DNA of 64,000 nucleotides from an uncultured Planctomycetota bacterium (GTDB lineage Bacteria > Planctomycetota > Phycisphaerae > UBA1845 > UTPLA1): NCBI GenBank assembly GCA_900696465.1, contig CAADGE010000017.1, positions 35,427 through 99,426 on the forward strand, given 5' to 3'. Of the stretch, positions 8,280 through 17,355 are shown piece by piece. The notes beneath the pieces were generated by a model. The model saw only the letters and a program-made list of their open reading frames with translations. It had not been told where the DNA came from and searched no databases. Each line of letters begins with the position of its first letter. The first letter of the stretch is position 1. A program made the translations under genes and the position numbers.

Positions 8280-8894
8280 CTAGTCGCACCGACGAAAAAC
8301 CTGCACGCACTTAAGGCACTGAGCGGCGAGATCAGGCACGGCGCAGCGAATGCTTGTGCCGCAGCCGCAGGTCCATTTTTTTGATTTGGACTCTCCCTTT
8401 GTCCGCTGATCGCGCGGCGGGAATTCGTCGGTCGGAACCTCGACTCCGTTGCTGCGTAGCAGGTCTTTGAACCGACTCGCTGCGGAGAAGCCCGTGATCC
8501 CACGGCGTCCAACGATGAGCCCGACCGATTCTGCCTTGCGCCGGAACTCGCCGTTGTGGTGATTGCCTTCGCTGGGCTTGCCGTGGACATGCTGCCATGC
8601 ATGCAGGAGTTCGTGGACCAGAACGCCGAGTACCCGCCATTTTGGCAACGACGACACATACTTATGGTTGAGGGCGATTTCACCCTTGAGGCCAAAACCG
8701 TTGTGCCCCGGCCGAAAGTGACCCAGGCAGGATCGCGGAAGGTCGTCAACGCGTAGCACGACCTGCGGGATATCCAGTTCAAACTGAACGATGAACCGAT
8801 CCGCCCACTCTTGCAGCCCGGTGATGAGATCTCGGCCGAACCAGTCTTCGCTTCGCTGATGGGTCGCCAGCTCGTGATAAATGCCGTCGTTCAT
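8280..8894 (-). CDS. SprT-like zinc metalloprotease
   Basis: A 204-residue protein with the zinc motif HELLH (94-98) inside VLVHELLHAWQHVHG and a further HHNGEF (112-117), the usual SprT/Spartan arrangement of ligands. The C-terminus has a probable zinc ribbon (CGCG then C..C..C, about 176-196). Spartan homologues digest proteins crosslinked to DNA; the function of bacterial SprT-like proteins on mobile elements is not settled, though a role in relieving relaxase or replication crosslinks would fit here. It is the first gene of the minus-strand operon. A perfect palindrome lies 39 bases upstream. Confidence 0.8.
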   Translation of the reverse strand: MNDGIYHELATHQRSEDWFGRDLITGLQEWADRFIVQFELDIPQVVLRVDDLPRSCLGHFRPGHNGFGLKGEIALNHKYVSSLPKWRVLGVLVHELLHAWQHVHGKPSEGNHHNGEFRRKAESVGLIVGRRGITGFSAASRFKDLLRSNGVEVPTDEFPPRDQRTKGESKSKKWTCGCGTSIRCAVPDLAAQCLKCVQVFRRCD

Positions 8895-8932
8895 CGGAAT
8901 CGCTCAAAAAAAGGGGGCACGCTCCACCGACA

Positions 8933-8950
8933 GTACAAGTATACTTGTAC
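8933..8950. promoter_or_regulatory. Perfect 18-bp palindrome, likely operator
   Basis: GTACAAGTATACTTGTAC is a perfect palindrome between the SprT-like gene start (8894) and the end of the hypothetical gene at 9015. Its position suits a repressor site controlling the long minus-strand operon. A looser relative with GTACA..TGTAC ends lies at 10111-10130. The binding protein is unknown. Confidence 0.55.
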
Positions 8951-9014
8951 CTACAGAGAAGTCAAGCGATTCGCGGGTATTTTGCTGATTTCTTTAAGGT
9001 CGGACCTTGCAGCG

Positions 9015-10031
9015 CTAGCGTGACCGCCGAGGCTGTCCGTCGATGCCGGCACCCGCCTGAATTTGATCGGGCATGAGTTTCAGGGATTCGGGGAAATCGG
9101 ATGTGGTAACTGTCCGATGGGGCTTTCCCGATTCAGTGACTTCGAAATGGTATCGACCGATTCCAGGTCTTCCACCTGGATGAGCCACCAGGAACGCCGG
9201 CGCACCAGTCTTCGGACATCTTATTGCTAATCCAAACCGCCTTAATTCCGAATTCACGAAACGGGCGACAATTTTCTTGCGGTCGTAATCCTGTTGCGGG
9301 AGTGATTTCGCCTTTTCTGTCAGAATCGATTCAAAAGCCTGCGCGATCGCCTCGCGCGTCACGTCAGAAATGTTTGCCAGCAGCGCTCTATTGCCAGCAT
9401 AATCATCGCGCCGCAGGCCCTTCAGTGCGGATGAAAGTCCCTTCTTGAGGGCATCTATGCGAGTCTCTCCTAGCTCCATTGTTCTCTGGATCAGTTGTGT
9501 TTGTACAAAACGCCTGCACTCACGCTCTGCACTAGCATGATCATCGAATGAACGCAATTGAAACTCGCCATCGAACTGTGATTGAAATATCGCCGATATT
9601 AGTCCAGGCCTATCCAGACCTGCGGAAGTCAATAAGACGTCGTCTGGACGCAAGTGCTCACGGCTCAGCCCAGGCAATTCCGGCATAGCCCGCATCCCTA
9701 CTTTCATTACCACGTAGGACGCGTCCCTATCCAAGCCATGTGGCGACCTTGCTAGGAGTTCTCGTGTAATCAGTAGCATTTCAGCTTCGGATAGCTGGCC
9801 AGATTGAAACATGCTGCTCACGTCATACTTGAGTCCGAATGTCGCGCGACTGCTAGAGTCTCCTTTAGCGACGAGTGCTTCTGTCTCAATCTCATCTTGC
9901 CGACGAATAGTGACAGCGAACCGAACCGGATACTTTGAAATAGCGGCTTTCGCGCCGTCGTGCGTCCGCTTGTGTTTGCCCCTGATAGAACTTCTGTGGG
10001 TCTTGTCATTTGAATCACGTTTTTTCGCCAA
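9015..10031 (-). CDS. Hypothetical protein, unknown
   Basis: A 338-residue soluble protein with a strongly basic N-terminus (KKRDSNDKTHRSSIRGKHKR). I recognise no domain. The region 120-230 is helical and charged. The C-terminal third contains IRCPKTGAPAFLVAHPGGRP, which could bind metal or nucleic acid, and KIVARFVNSELRRFGLAIRCP. The start at 10031 faces the recombinase gene at 10195 across a 163-base spacer that must hold both promoters. Its end is 65 bases from the palindrome upstream of the SprT operon. It may regulate or accompany the recombinase; no direct evidence. Confidence 0.6.
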   Translation of the reverse strand: MAKKRDSNDKTHRSSIRGKHKRTHDGAKAAISKYPVRFAVTIRRQDEIETEALVAKGDSSSRATFGLKYDVSSMFQSGQLSEAEMLLITRELLARSPHGLDRDASYVVMKVGMRAMPELPGLSREHLRPDDVLLTSAGLDRPGLISAIFQSQFDGEFQLRSFDDHASAERECRRFVQTQLIQRTMELGETRIDALKKGLSSALKGLRRDDYAGNRALLANISDVTREAIAQAFESILTEKAKSLPQQDYDRKKIVARFVNSELRRFGLAIRCPKTGAPAFLVAHPGGRPGIGRYHFEVTESGKPHRTVTTSDFPESLKLMPDQIQAGAGIDGQPRRSR

Positions 10032-10194
10032 CTCGATGCTCCCCGTTCAAGAAAACAAGCCAGGCCACCATTAACACTTCATTTACGAATTCGTGGTACG
10101 GCTGTTCATGGTACACAAAAGTAGTTGTACACCAGTAGTTAACGCCCACTTCGCCGGTTAACGCTTCGTCAACGATTCATGTCTCGGAGGTCGC

Positions 10195-11184
10195 TTGAGT
10201 GAAACTTTCATAATTCTTCAACCAGCACGCGAGTTGACGACACTCGACTCCGTCGAACCGCCGTTCATCGTCCAAGAAGCCGGCGGCAACGCCCGCTACG
10301 CCTACGCCGAATTCTTCGGCGACCAGATCGCGAGCGATTATACCCGCAAGGCGTACCGGCACGCCGTTCACCGATTCCTGTCCTGGTGCGAAGCCGAAGG
10401 GCTTGAACTTGCACGCGTCCCGCCGGGCGGCGTCGGCCACTACATCCGCACGCTGACCACGGTAGACGGCAGGCCAGCGTCGAAACCGACACGTAAGCTC
10501 CACCTGGCTGCTATCCGAAAGTTCTTCGACGCGCTGGTACAGCGCCACGCCGTAGCGATCAATCCCGCTTCCACTGTTCGCGGCCCCGTCGTTCGCAACG
10601 TCACCGGCAAGACGCCGGCGACCGACCCCACCCAGGCGCGCGCCTTGCTGCATTCTATCGACACGTCCGACGTGATCGGTCTGCGTGATCGTACAATCCT
10701 CGCCATCCTGATGTACACGGCCTGCCGGGCCGGCGCGGTCTCGAAGCTGCGGCTTCGCGACTTCTACTCCGACGGCCGTCAGTATTACCTGCGATTCGAC
10801 GAGAAGGGCGGCGCGGATCGGCAAATTCCGTGCCGGCATGACTTGCAGGGCTACATCGAGGAGTTCATCGCGGCCGCATCCTGCGGCCCTGACGCGCCGC
10901 TCTTTCGCGCAGCGCTCGGCCGGACGCTCAAAATCGGCGAGCGTCCGCTTCAGACTAAGGACATCCATCGCATGGTCAAACGCCGGCTAAAAAGCTCCGG
11001 GCTACCCTCAATCCTCACTTGTCATAGTTTCCGTGCGACGACAGCGACAGATTTGCTTGAACAGGGCGTCCCGCTGGAGGACGTGCAGGAGTTGCTCGGC
11101 CACGCCGATCCCCGCACGACGCGGCTCTACGATCGTCGGGATCGCACGGTCACCAGGAACGTGGTGGAGCGGATTTCGATATGA
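10195..11184 (+). CDS. XerC/D-like tyrosine recombinase
   Basis: A 329-residue tyrosine recombinase with an N-terminal core-binding (SAM-like) domain about 36-125 and a catalytic domain about 140-320. The catalytic set is visible: Arg178 (in TACRAG), Lys204, His277 and Arg280 (HSFRATTAT), His303 (LLGHADP) and Tyr312 (TTRLYDRR). I chose TTG 10195, with GGAGG at 10186-10190; no in-frame ATG fits. Upstream is a long AT-richer spacer with inverted TGTAC half-sites. It could integrate the element, resolve dimers of a plasmid, or move a cassette. It is unrelated in length and layout to the recombinase at 59.4 kb. Confidence 0.88.
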   Translation: MSETFIILQPARELTTLDSVEPPFIVQEAGGNARYAYAEFFGDQIASDYTRKAYRHAVHRFLSWCEAEGLELARVPPGGVGHYIRTLTTVDGRPASKPTRKLHLAAIRKFFDALVQRHAVAINPASTVRGPVVRNVTGKTPATDPTQARALLHSIDTSDVIGLRDRTILAILMYTACRAGAVSKLRLRDFYSDGRQYYLRFDEKGGADRQIPCRHDLQGYIEEFIAAASCGPDAPLFRAALGRTLKIGERPLQTKDIHRMVKRRLKSSGLPSILTCHSFRATTATDLLEQGVPLEDVQELLGHADPRTTRLYDRRDRTVTRNVVERISI

Positions 11185-11262
11185 GGCGGGCGTAACAGTT
11201 CGACAGGATCGCAAACACCGCGGCCACGGCATACGCCGTTGGGTAGGCAGAAACGTCGGCTC

Positions 11263-12237
11263 CTACAGACCCGTAATAAATATCAGCGAACAGGCGCGTG
11301 TGTCGCTGTCGGGGCGGTATTCCGCTGACTTCTCGTCGCTGCTGGTCGCGCAATTGCCGTTCGCCGGTTCGTCCGGCGTGTACGACAACACTCCGCCGGT
11401 TCCGGGCCTCCCGTCGTCAATCTTCCGATCGATCGTTGATGCTTCCGTAGCTGCTATCGCGGGCCAGTTCGCGGGTCGGGAGATCGCCATGGGCGGCAGG
11501 CAAATCGTATCGGGCGGGCATGCTTCGGGGGGCGGTTCCGGCCGGCCAAATACAATGATGTGGCCGTATCTTGCTGCAAACGCGCCCGACTGTGCGCCTG
11601 TGTAGCGGCTGGCATGGTGAAATGTGAACCCGCTGCCGGTAACGCCGCTCTCCGGCATGTTCAGTCCGACATGCAGTCCACCCGGCGATGCGCCGGGTGC
11701 GGATGAGAACGCGCCACTGTATTGCCCTTCAATGAAACCGCTGTTGGATAGGTGCTGCCATATCCACGTCGGTTCGACACTGATATCGGCGACGCCGAAT
11801 CCGCCACCCATACCCGAATCGATCACATTGATGTACATCGGGTTCCCCCGGCTGGTTCCGACAAAGCCGTCGCCGTTGCCGTCGCATGTGGCGCGCACTC
11901 GCTCCGTATTGGACGATGAAGGCGTCGGGCATCCCATATACGCGCCCCAAAACTCCGCGGCGCGCGGAAAGTCGCCGGGAAGGTACTTGTACTTGTCGCG
12001 GAACAGCTTCGCCGCATTCTTGTAGCGGTTGACGTCCGCGATCACCGATTGAAGCTCCGCACTCCGGATCATGTGCCGACCGACCTGCAACGCTCCAATG
12101 AGCAGCCCAACCAGCGTAATAACGATGACGATCTCGAACAGTGTAAATCCAGTGAATCGTGAATGCCACGGCGGAGACAATTGGGCGGGCAGAGTTGCTC
12201 GCGATAGATTTCCAGCCGAGGCGGTCATTGGTCCCAC
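11263..12237 (-). CDS. Prepilin-like protein with type IV N-terminal methylation motif
   Basis: A 324-residue pseudopilin-like protein. The prepilin peptidase site is G30 followed by FTLFEIVIVITLVGLLIG, with Glu at +5 and a long hydrophobic helix to about 50. After the helix comes KYKYLPGDFP, a motif shared with the next upstream pseudopilin. The globular part is rich in Gly, Ser and Pro and has several cysteines. Such proteins assemble into type IV pili or type II secretion pseudopili after cleavage by a prepilin peptidase, which is not encoded here. The start may be ATG 12228 instead. A long C-terminal tail is unusual. Confidence 0.75.
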   Translation of the reverse strand: MGPMTASAGNLSRATLPAQLSPPWHSRFTGFTLFEIVIVITLVGLLIGALQVGRHMIRSAELQSVIADVNRYKNAAKLFRDKYKYLPGDFPRAAEFWGAYMGCPTPSSSNTERVRATCDGNGDGFVGTSRGNPMYINVIDSGMGGGFGVADISVEPTWIWQHLSNSGFIEGQYSGAFSSAPGASPGGLHVGLNMPESGVTGSGFTFHHASRYTGAQSGAFAARYGHIIVFGRPEPPPEACPPDTICLPPMAISRPANWPAIAATEASTIDRKIDDGRPGTGGVLSYTPDEPANGNCATSSDEKSAEYRPDSDTRACSLIFITGL

Positions 12238-12324
12238 TTCCCCATCACGTCAATGGCGACTTTGCTCAAGTGTGAGTATGACGGCCGGCAGCTTAAGAAA
12301 GCGTTAACGGCAGTGGGCGGCCGA

Positions 12325-13125
12325 TCAAAAAGCCGTGCGTATAGCGGGGGCGCACAGTCGGCGGAGGCTGGTCAGCACGGTCAGCGTCACGTTATAGCGG
12401 CCGTCGACGCTGCAAATAACCAGAGGGTCAGGGCTTTGCAATATGCAATCGCCAAAGTTACACTCCACTCCCTGGTAACGGACGCGATTACGGAATCCAC
12501 CGCTGTCAGGGAGCCCATCATCCATCTTTACGTCAAGGGCATACGCATCGGCGGGACTATAGATGCCGTTGTTAACATCCAGGGAATCGGCGCTGCTGCC
12601 GGTTAGGAACCAGTAATGCCCATGTCCCAAGTACTTCGTAAAGACATTTGATCCGACGACCCATATCCCGCCGGCCGGGTTCTGGTATAGTTCTGGTGGC
12701 CTTCCTTGCCCCCGTAACATGAGCGATGGAGAGTTTAACCCGGGAATCCTGCCCGCCTGGTAGCTTCCGTTGACCATATTGGCGGCGCTCAGATGCACCC
12801 AGAAATTCTCCGATTCCGAGCTATCAATCCCGTCGGCCACAGGGTCTGCCGGCAAATCGATGGTGCCGTTACCATTGCCATCTGCGCCGAACGCCAATTC
12901 CGCGGCGAACGGACAGTCTCCCGGCAGACACTTGTACTTCAGCTTGAAAGCATTAACTGCCACGTTCAGGCTCTCAATCTGCGTTGCCTGTCGCCGGATT
13001 TCAGCGATGTGGATCAGATCGCGGCCGACGAGAATTCCGCCGGCGATTAGCCCGATGATGACCAGCACGACGGCCATTTCGACGAGCGTGAAACCGGGAC
13101 GGCGATGAGGCTGTGCACACACCAA
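12325..13125 (-). CDS. Second prepilin-like protein
   Basis: A 266-residue protein with a short leader ending in G11, then FTLVEMAVVLVIIGLIAGG with Glu at +5: a type IV prepilin methylation motif. The helix is followed by KYKCLPGDCPFAAE, paralogous to KYKYLPGDFP in the neighbour. It also contains the acidic DGNGNGTIDLPAD loop, which may bind calcium, and six cysteines that could form disulfides outside the cell. The two pseudopilin genes are tandem on the minus strand, 87 bases apart. They probably descend from one gene. Confidence 0.75.
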   Translation of the reverse strand: MVCAQPHRRPGFTLVEMAVVLVIIGLIAGGILVGRDLIHIAEIRRQATQIESLNVAVNAFKLKYKCLPGDCPFAAELAFGADGNGNGTIDLPADPVADGIDSSESENFWVHLSAANMVNGSYQAGRIPGLNSPSLMLRGQGRPPELYQNPAGGIWVVGSNVFTKYLGHGHYWFLTGSSADSLDVNNGIYSPADAYALDVKMDDGLPDSGGFRNRVRYQGVECNFGDCILQSPDPLVICSVDGRYNVTLTVLTSLRRLCAPAIRTAF

Positions 13126-13289
13126 GTAGTGCCTTCTCGAAGAGCGGCTGCAATTCCTTCCATTATGCGTGCGGAATACTTAAGGAACTCTTAAGCCGCC
13201 GACTAATCCGATTCTGTCATCAAACTGTCACACAAATGATATATACTCTGGTTAGAACTCGAATAACACATCAACAACCGAGAGGACAC

Positions 13290-13502
13290 ATGACCAACCC
13301 GAACCCGCTGCACCTTGCCAACACGGCGCAGAACATGGCGAGAAACGCGCCATCCGGCGACGCCACCGCCTTCCACAAAATCGCGATGGTCTGCATGGGC
13401 GTGATGGCCGTGTCGTCAGTCGTGCAGATGCTCCACCCGCTCCTGCGCGACCTGCTGAAAAAAGATACGGAGCGCGATTCGCATCGCGGCCGGCATCGCT
13501 GA
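13290..13502 (+). CDS. Small protein with one membrane helix, unknown
   Basis: A 70-residue protein starting at ATG 13290 after CCGAGAGGACAC (GAGAGGA ribosome site). The middle, about 31-48 (KIAMVCMGVMAVSSVVQML), is a probable membrane helix; the C-terminus is basic. A candidate promoter lies upstream with TATATA near 13239. It is the only plus-strand gene between the pseudopilins and the relaxase operon. No family was recognised. Confidence 0.5.
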   Translation: MTNPNPLHLANTAQNMARNAPSGDATAFHKIAMVCMGVMAVSSVVQMLHPLLRDLLKKDTERDSHRGRHR

Positions 13503-13508
13503 GAATCG

Positions 13509-13919
13509 CTACCACTGAATCGAATCGACGACCGTCGCATTTCCCGCCGCCGAAAGGCTCTCACTATCCGGCACTTCCCGAATCCACGGCACACGGTGAC
13601 GGGTGAGGCCCTCGAAGAGCCGAATCGTCGGCTGCATTTCGGCGTTGAGGTTCCGACCCTTGAGTTGCACTTTACCGCCTGAAACCGTGAGCACGATGCC
13701 TTCCGACGGATCGAACGCGAACCGCTCGATACCGTGATAGGGAATGGCGACAATGTTGCCGTTCGCCCGCCGCAGCTCGACGGCGAGAGCCCGGTCGCGA
13801 ATGCCGCGAAGCCAGCCGAAGCAGCCCAGGTCGTCTATTTCAAGTTCGTCGGCGGTGTGTCCCGCCTCGCCGTTGCCGTTGGCACGGCCGACGTATTTTT
13901 CGAGAAGCCTACCGTTCAT
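13509..13919 (-). CDS. Hypothetical protein coupled to the relaxase
   Basis: A 136-residue soluble protein whose start overlaps the relaxase 3' end by 11 bases, so translation is coupled. It is predicted mostly beta (VAIPYHGIERFAFDPSEGIVLTVSGGKVQLKG). No family was recognised. Small proteins encoded next to a relaxase often help nick or regulate oriT, but nothing in the sequence proves that here. Confidence 0.6.
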   Translation of the reverse strand: MNGRLLEKYVGRANGNGEAGHTADELEIDDLGCFGWLRGIRDRALAVELRRANGNIVAIPYHGIERFAFDPSEGIVLTVSGGKVQLKGRNLNAEMQPTIRLFEGLTRHRVPWIREVPDSESLSAAGNATVVDSIQW

Positions 13920-16551
13920 AGTCCTGCCTTTCCTGTTGCCGCTGTGCTTCGCTTGTGGCGACGGCCGGATGCAGTTGCTCCAGCCGCTCCATCGTCATCG
14001 CACGCTGCCGCGTTGAGCGGTCGTTGAGAAGCTCCGTGGCCGACAGCCTCGCGTCGGAGCGGTTGACCGCCGACTTGAGCGCCGCTTTGTCGTCGGTGTA
14101 GATCGTGGCCCGTTCGCGGCCGCGCGATACTGACACATAGAACTGCTCGCGCGACGCCGCCGGGAAGCTCTGCGCCGATTCTCCGATCAGCACCCGCTGG
14201 ACCGTGCGGCCCTGGCTGGCATGGCTCGTCACGACGTAGCCGTGCGTCAGGTGCCCGTAGTCCTTCGCAACCGTCCAGCCGTTGGCGAGGATGATGTTTC
14301 CGTTGCCGTCGAAGCCCTTCACGTTGAAGGTCGCGCCGTTGTTGAGCCGGTGCAGGCCGTCGGCGGTCTTGCCGTTCCGCGTGATGCGGATCAACTCGCC
14401 CGGCGCGATCGGCAACAGGCCGGGCTTGTAGAGCGTGTACTTGGCCGCATGTTCGACCGGCGGCGCTTCATCGCCGACCATGACGCGTTCGCCCTTGCCG
14501 TAGCCCTTGGCGTTCTGGTGGAACTCCAGCACGTCGCCGGCTTCGAGATTGATCGGGTCGCCGCGCTCGGATTCGGTGTAGTGCGTGTTGAAGAGCGTCA
14601 ACACCTGCCGCTCGCGGCCCGCAAGCCGTTTCGATTGCTTGAGCTTGGCGCGGATTTCATCGGTGATCCATTCGCCTTCGCGGTGCGTCGGACTTACGAC
14701 AAGCGCCGACTTGCCTTCCTCCAGGCTCGCGACGTAATCCTCCGCCATCAGTTTGTAGCGGTCCGTCTCCGTAACCTCGCGCACCCAGCCCAGCCGGTCG
14801 AGCGCGTGAAGCCCCTCTTCCGTCCGGCCCTGCGAGAGCGACTTGACCGCTTCCTTGTAGGCGCCGCTCTGCCGCTGAATCTCCCGGATTTCCGCCGGAA
14901 CCAGGCCGGCCTGTTCTTCGAGTAGCCGCAGCGCCGCGCCTCTTTCAACGCTTCCATGCTGCCTTCGGTCGCCGGATAGAATCACGCGGGCGTCGATTTG
15001 CTTCGCAAGTTCAAACACATGGCCCATTGTCTTCGTACCGAGCAGGCCCGCCTCGTCGATCCACAGCACCTGCCCTCTGGCCCGCGCCTGCAACTCGCCA
15101 TCGACCAACAGCCGCGCCACGGTTTCCGCGTCCGCGAAGCCCTCATCCCTGAGCACGCCGCGGCTTGCGTCGGCCGACGGCGCGAACGTGAAGACATGCT
15201 TTCCGTTTTTCTCAATCGCTTCAACCGTTTCCGACATGAGGGAGGTCTTGCCCGTGCCCGCGCCGCCGCGAATCAGCATGACGCGGTCGGGCGAGTTGAG
15301 GACGTGCAGCACGGCGCTTCGCTGGTCGGCGTTGAGCCATTCGCGCGTGAAGACGTGCTCGCCGCTTGCGAGCCGCCGGCAGGTGCCCCTGCCCTGACGC
15401 GCGAAGTCGATGATACGCCGCTCTTCGGCGACTACGTCGCCGGTCGTGACGAGCTGCTCCCCGTCGCGCTCGCCGCGCACCAGGTTCGCCCGGCCGAGTT
15501 TCTGCAGGACGGTTTTGGCCGACGCCGCGCCGTACGAGCGCTTGAGCGCCGCTGTCACGAGCTTGCGCTCCGACAGCACCGAGCTTCGCTCGAATGAATG
15601 CTCGATTGCCTTGGCGACCGCGTCGCTAGCGGCGCGGTCATCCTCCGCGATGCTGTCCAGCCCGACGCGTGCCTTGATTCCCTCTACCGCCGCCAGTTCC
15701 TCCGGCGTCAGCCGCGACTTCCATTCACGGCCGAGTTCATCGAAGGTCAGATCCTTGCGCTTGCGCTCGCGGGTCTTCGCCCCCAGTTCGCCCTTGGTCT
15801 CGGCATCGGTGATGCCCCTCTCCCGCGCCTGTTCTTCGATGAGCGCCGTTCGCCGCGAGAACTTGGAAAGTGCCGCCTTCGGCACGCCGGCCAGTTCCCA
15901 GCCGTGCCGCGTCCGCTGCACCGGAAGGCCCAGTTCCTCCATGCGCCGCGCCAGCCGCGAATGAAACACCGCCTCGAAGAACGGCGCATCGCGCTTGAGG
16001 CCGGCGAACTGGCCCGCCTTCCAACGCTCTTCGATGCCGTCCCAGGTCGTGTTGAACACGAAGCAGTGGGCGTGAAGATGCGGGTCCGGCACGCCGTCCA
16101 CGGGACGCGCCGTCGTGTGGATGAACTCGCCCCAAACCATGCTTCCCGTCGTGCGGTCCTCATTCCTGCCGGCGAGCCGCACGCGGGTTTTCATTTCGTC
16201 TTCGATGTCCTGCATCGTTGCGTCAACGGATTCGCGGAACGCTTCGAGAATACGCTCGTCTTTCGTGAGGCCGTACAGCACCGATACGCTTTTCGGCACA
16301 TGGAAGTTGAAGTCGTATCCGACGCGCCGCCCGGAATTCTGCCGCGGCGTCAAGGCGTTGCCGGTATTCGGGTCGATGTTGTCGCAGAGCGCATCCCAGT
16401 CTTTTTGCTCGACTGCGCCGGACAGGCCGAGACGCTTCGCCCCGTCCCCGCGCCAGCGGCCGGTAAGCTCCTGACCTTCCGAGTAATAGTCGGCAGTCGA
16501 ATAGTAGCTCTTCGCGCCTTCCGGCGCGGTATTCTGATTGATGCGAAGCAT
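13909..16551 (-). CDS. MobF relaxase-helicase, TrwC/TraI-like
   Basis: An 880-residue conjugative relaxase of the MobF class. The N-terminal TrwC domain has paired tyrosines at 16-17 and 22-23, and the metal-binding histidines in PDPHLHAH (158, 160, 162). A superfamily I helicase follows, with Walker A GGAGTGKT (429-436), DEAG (499-502) and later motifs ending in VVTSHASQGRTVQRV and FYVSVSRGRE. Relaxases of this type nick oriT, stay covalently bound to the strand and unwind it during transfer. The protein is close to the length of TrwC and shorter than F TraI. An adjacent oriT is expected upstream of 16551 but was not identified. Confidence 0.9.
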   Translation of the reverse strand: MLRINQNTAPEGAKSYYSTADYYSEGQELTGRWRGDGAKRLGLSGAVEQKDWDALCDNIDPNTGNALTPRQNSGRRVGYDFNFHVPKSVSVLYGLTKDERILEAFRESVDATMQDIEDEMKTRVRLAGRNEDRTTGSMVWGEFIHTTARPVDGVPDPHLHAHCFVFNTTWDGIEERWKAGQFAGLKRDAPFFEAVFHSRLARRMEELGLPVQRTRHGWELAGVPKAALSKFSRRTALIEEQARERGITDAETKGELGAKTRERKRKDLTFDELGREWKSRLTPEELAAVEGIKARVGLDSIAEDDRAASDAVAKAIEHSFERSSVLSERKLVTAALKRSYGAASAKTVLQKLGRANLVRGERDGEQLVTTGDVVAEERRIIDFARQGRGTCRRLASGEHVFTREWLNADQRSAVLHVLNSPDRVMLIRGGAGTGKTSLMSETVEAIEKNGKHVFTFAPSADASRGVLRDEGFADAETVARLLVDGELQARARGQVLWIDEAGLLGTKTMGHVFELAKQIDARVILSGDRRQHGSVERGAALRLLEEQAGLVPAEIREIQRQSGAYKEAVKSLSQGRTEEGLHALDRLGWVREVTETDRYKLMAEDYVASLEEGKSALVVSPTHREGEWITDEIRAKLKQSKRLAGRERQVLTLFNTHYTESERGDPINLEAGDVLEFHQNAKGYGKGERVMVGDEAPPVEHAAKYTLYKPGLLPIAPGELIRITRNGKTADGLHRLNNGATFNVKGFDGNGNIILANGWTVAKDYGHLTHGYVVTSHASQGRTVQRVLIGESAQSFPAASREQFYVSVSRGRERATIYTDDKAALKSAVNRSDARLSATELLNDRSTRQRAMTMERLEQLHPAVATSEAQRQQERQDYER

Positions 16552-17081
16552 GCCTCAATTCTACTTCGCAATGGTTGAGAATTAGTTACTTCCTGCGCGA
16601 CTCACGTGTTTCTTTCACGGCTTTCACGCAAGGAGTGGCAGGCCGCAGCCGCCCACGGTGAACAGCACTTGTTTCCCATTGACACGCAGGCGCGTCCGTC
16701 CCGCGTTGATGCACGGCATGCATCGGTTGCAACCCTTGCCTGCGCGAGACGCATGACTCTTTGCGTGCGCGTCCAGACGCCCGCACTTCACTGCGCACCC
16801 GTCGCGTGCATCGGACTTCACTTGGCATTGCCGTCGTGCCTTGTCATCAGGGCTTCGTCTTTTCCTTTTCGTGCCAGCCCCGCCCCGCGGCCTTGCTGAT
16901 GGGCACTTAAAGCCGCCGCCGGGCCGGTCAAGCAGAAAATCGTTTCCCCTGAAGGGACCCACCATTTTCCGCTGTGACCGGTGCGCTGCGCTTGGCTTCG
17001 CCCCCGGACTGTCGCGGCTTTCTTTGCAGTGCCATCAGGCCGCGATGGGCGCGGCCGGACACTTTGAAAAGGAGACGAATC
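16552..17081. other. 530-base gap between divergent operons, possible oriT region
   Basis: No convincing gene is seen. Both strands are open in several frames, but the translations are the biased Arg/Pro/Ala type expected from GC-rich shadow. A minus-strand stretch about 16624-16760 encodes CNRCMPC and could be a degenerate zinc-binding remnant. The gap starts next to the relaxase start, the usual place for oriT; short direct TTCACG repeats are present at about 16613-16629, but no clear nic-like inverted repeat was found. Confidence 0.35.
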
Positions 17082-17294
17082 ATGACTGACGCCAAGAACA
17101 CTTCCGGACAACCGTCCAAGACCCCGACGCACGTTGCGTACCAGGTGCGCGACCGCGAAGGCGCAAAGGCCATCTGGACCCGCATCGGCGCCGCCTGGGC
17201 GCACGCCGACGGCAAGGGCTTCAACCTTCAGATCGAAGCCGTGCCGCTCGACGGACGCATCACCCTGCGTGTCGTTTCGGAAAACAAGGAGTAA
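17082..17294 (+). CDS. Small conserved-looking protein, unknown
   Basis: A 70-residue soluble protein beginning at ATG 17082 with AAAAGGAGA upstream. The core GAKAIWTRIGAAWAHADGKG, then FNLQIEAVPLDGRITLRVV, resembles short plasmid-borne proteins of unknown function found beside DNA-processing genes. No membrane segment. It leads a plus-strand cluster and is followed directly by a strong terminator, so it may be transcribed on its own at high level. Confidence 0.6.
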   Translation: MTDAKNTSGQPSKTPTHVAYQVRDREGAKAIWTRIGAAWAHADGKGFNLQIEAVPLDGRITLRVVSENKE

Positions 17295-17308
17295 CCGCTG
17301 TTCAACCG

Positions 17309-17338
17309 GGGCGGGCTTCGCGGCCCGCCCCCTTTTTC
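17309..17338 (+). terminator. Strong intrinsic terminator
   Basis: GGGGCGGGC (17309-17317) pairs with GCCCGCCCC (17324-17332) over a six-base loop and is followed by CTTTTT. It ends the transcript of the 70-residue protein at 17082-17294. Confidence 0.85.
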
Positions 17339-17355
17339 GAGAAAGGATTCTCAAT

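Noticed and set aside
15598..16578. 326-residue plus-strand frame over the relaxase start
   Set aside because: Antisense to the TrwC domain, whose tyrosines and histidine triad are clear; the plus-strand product has no motif.
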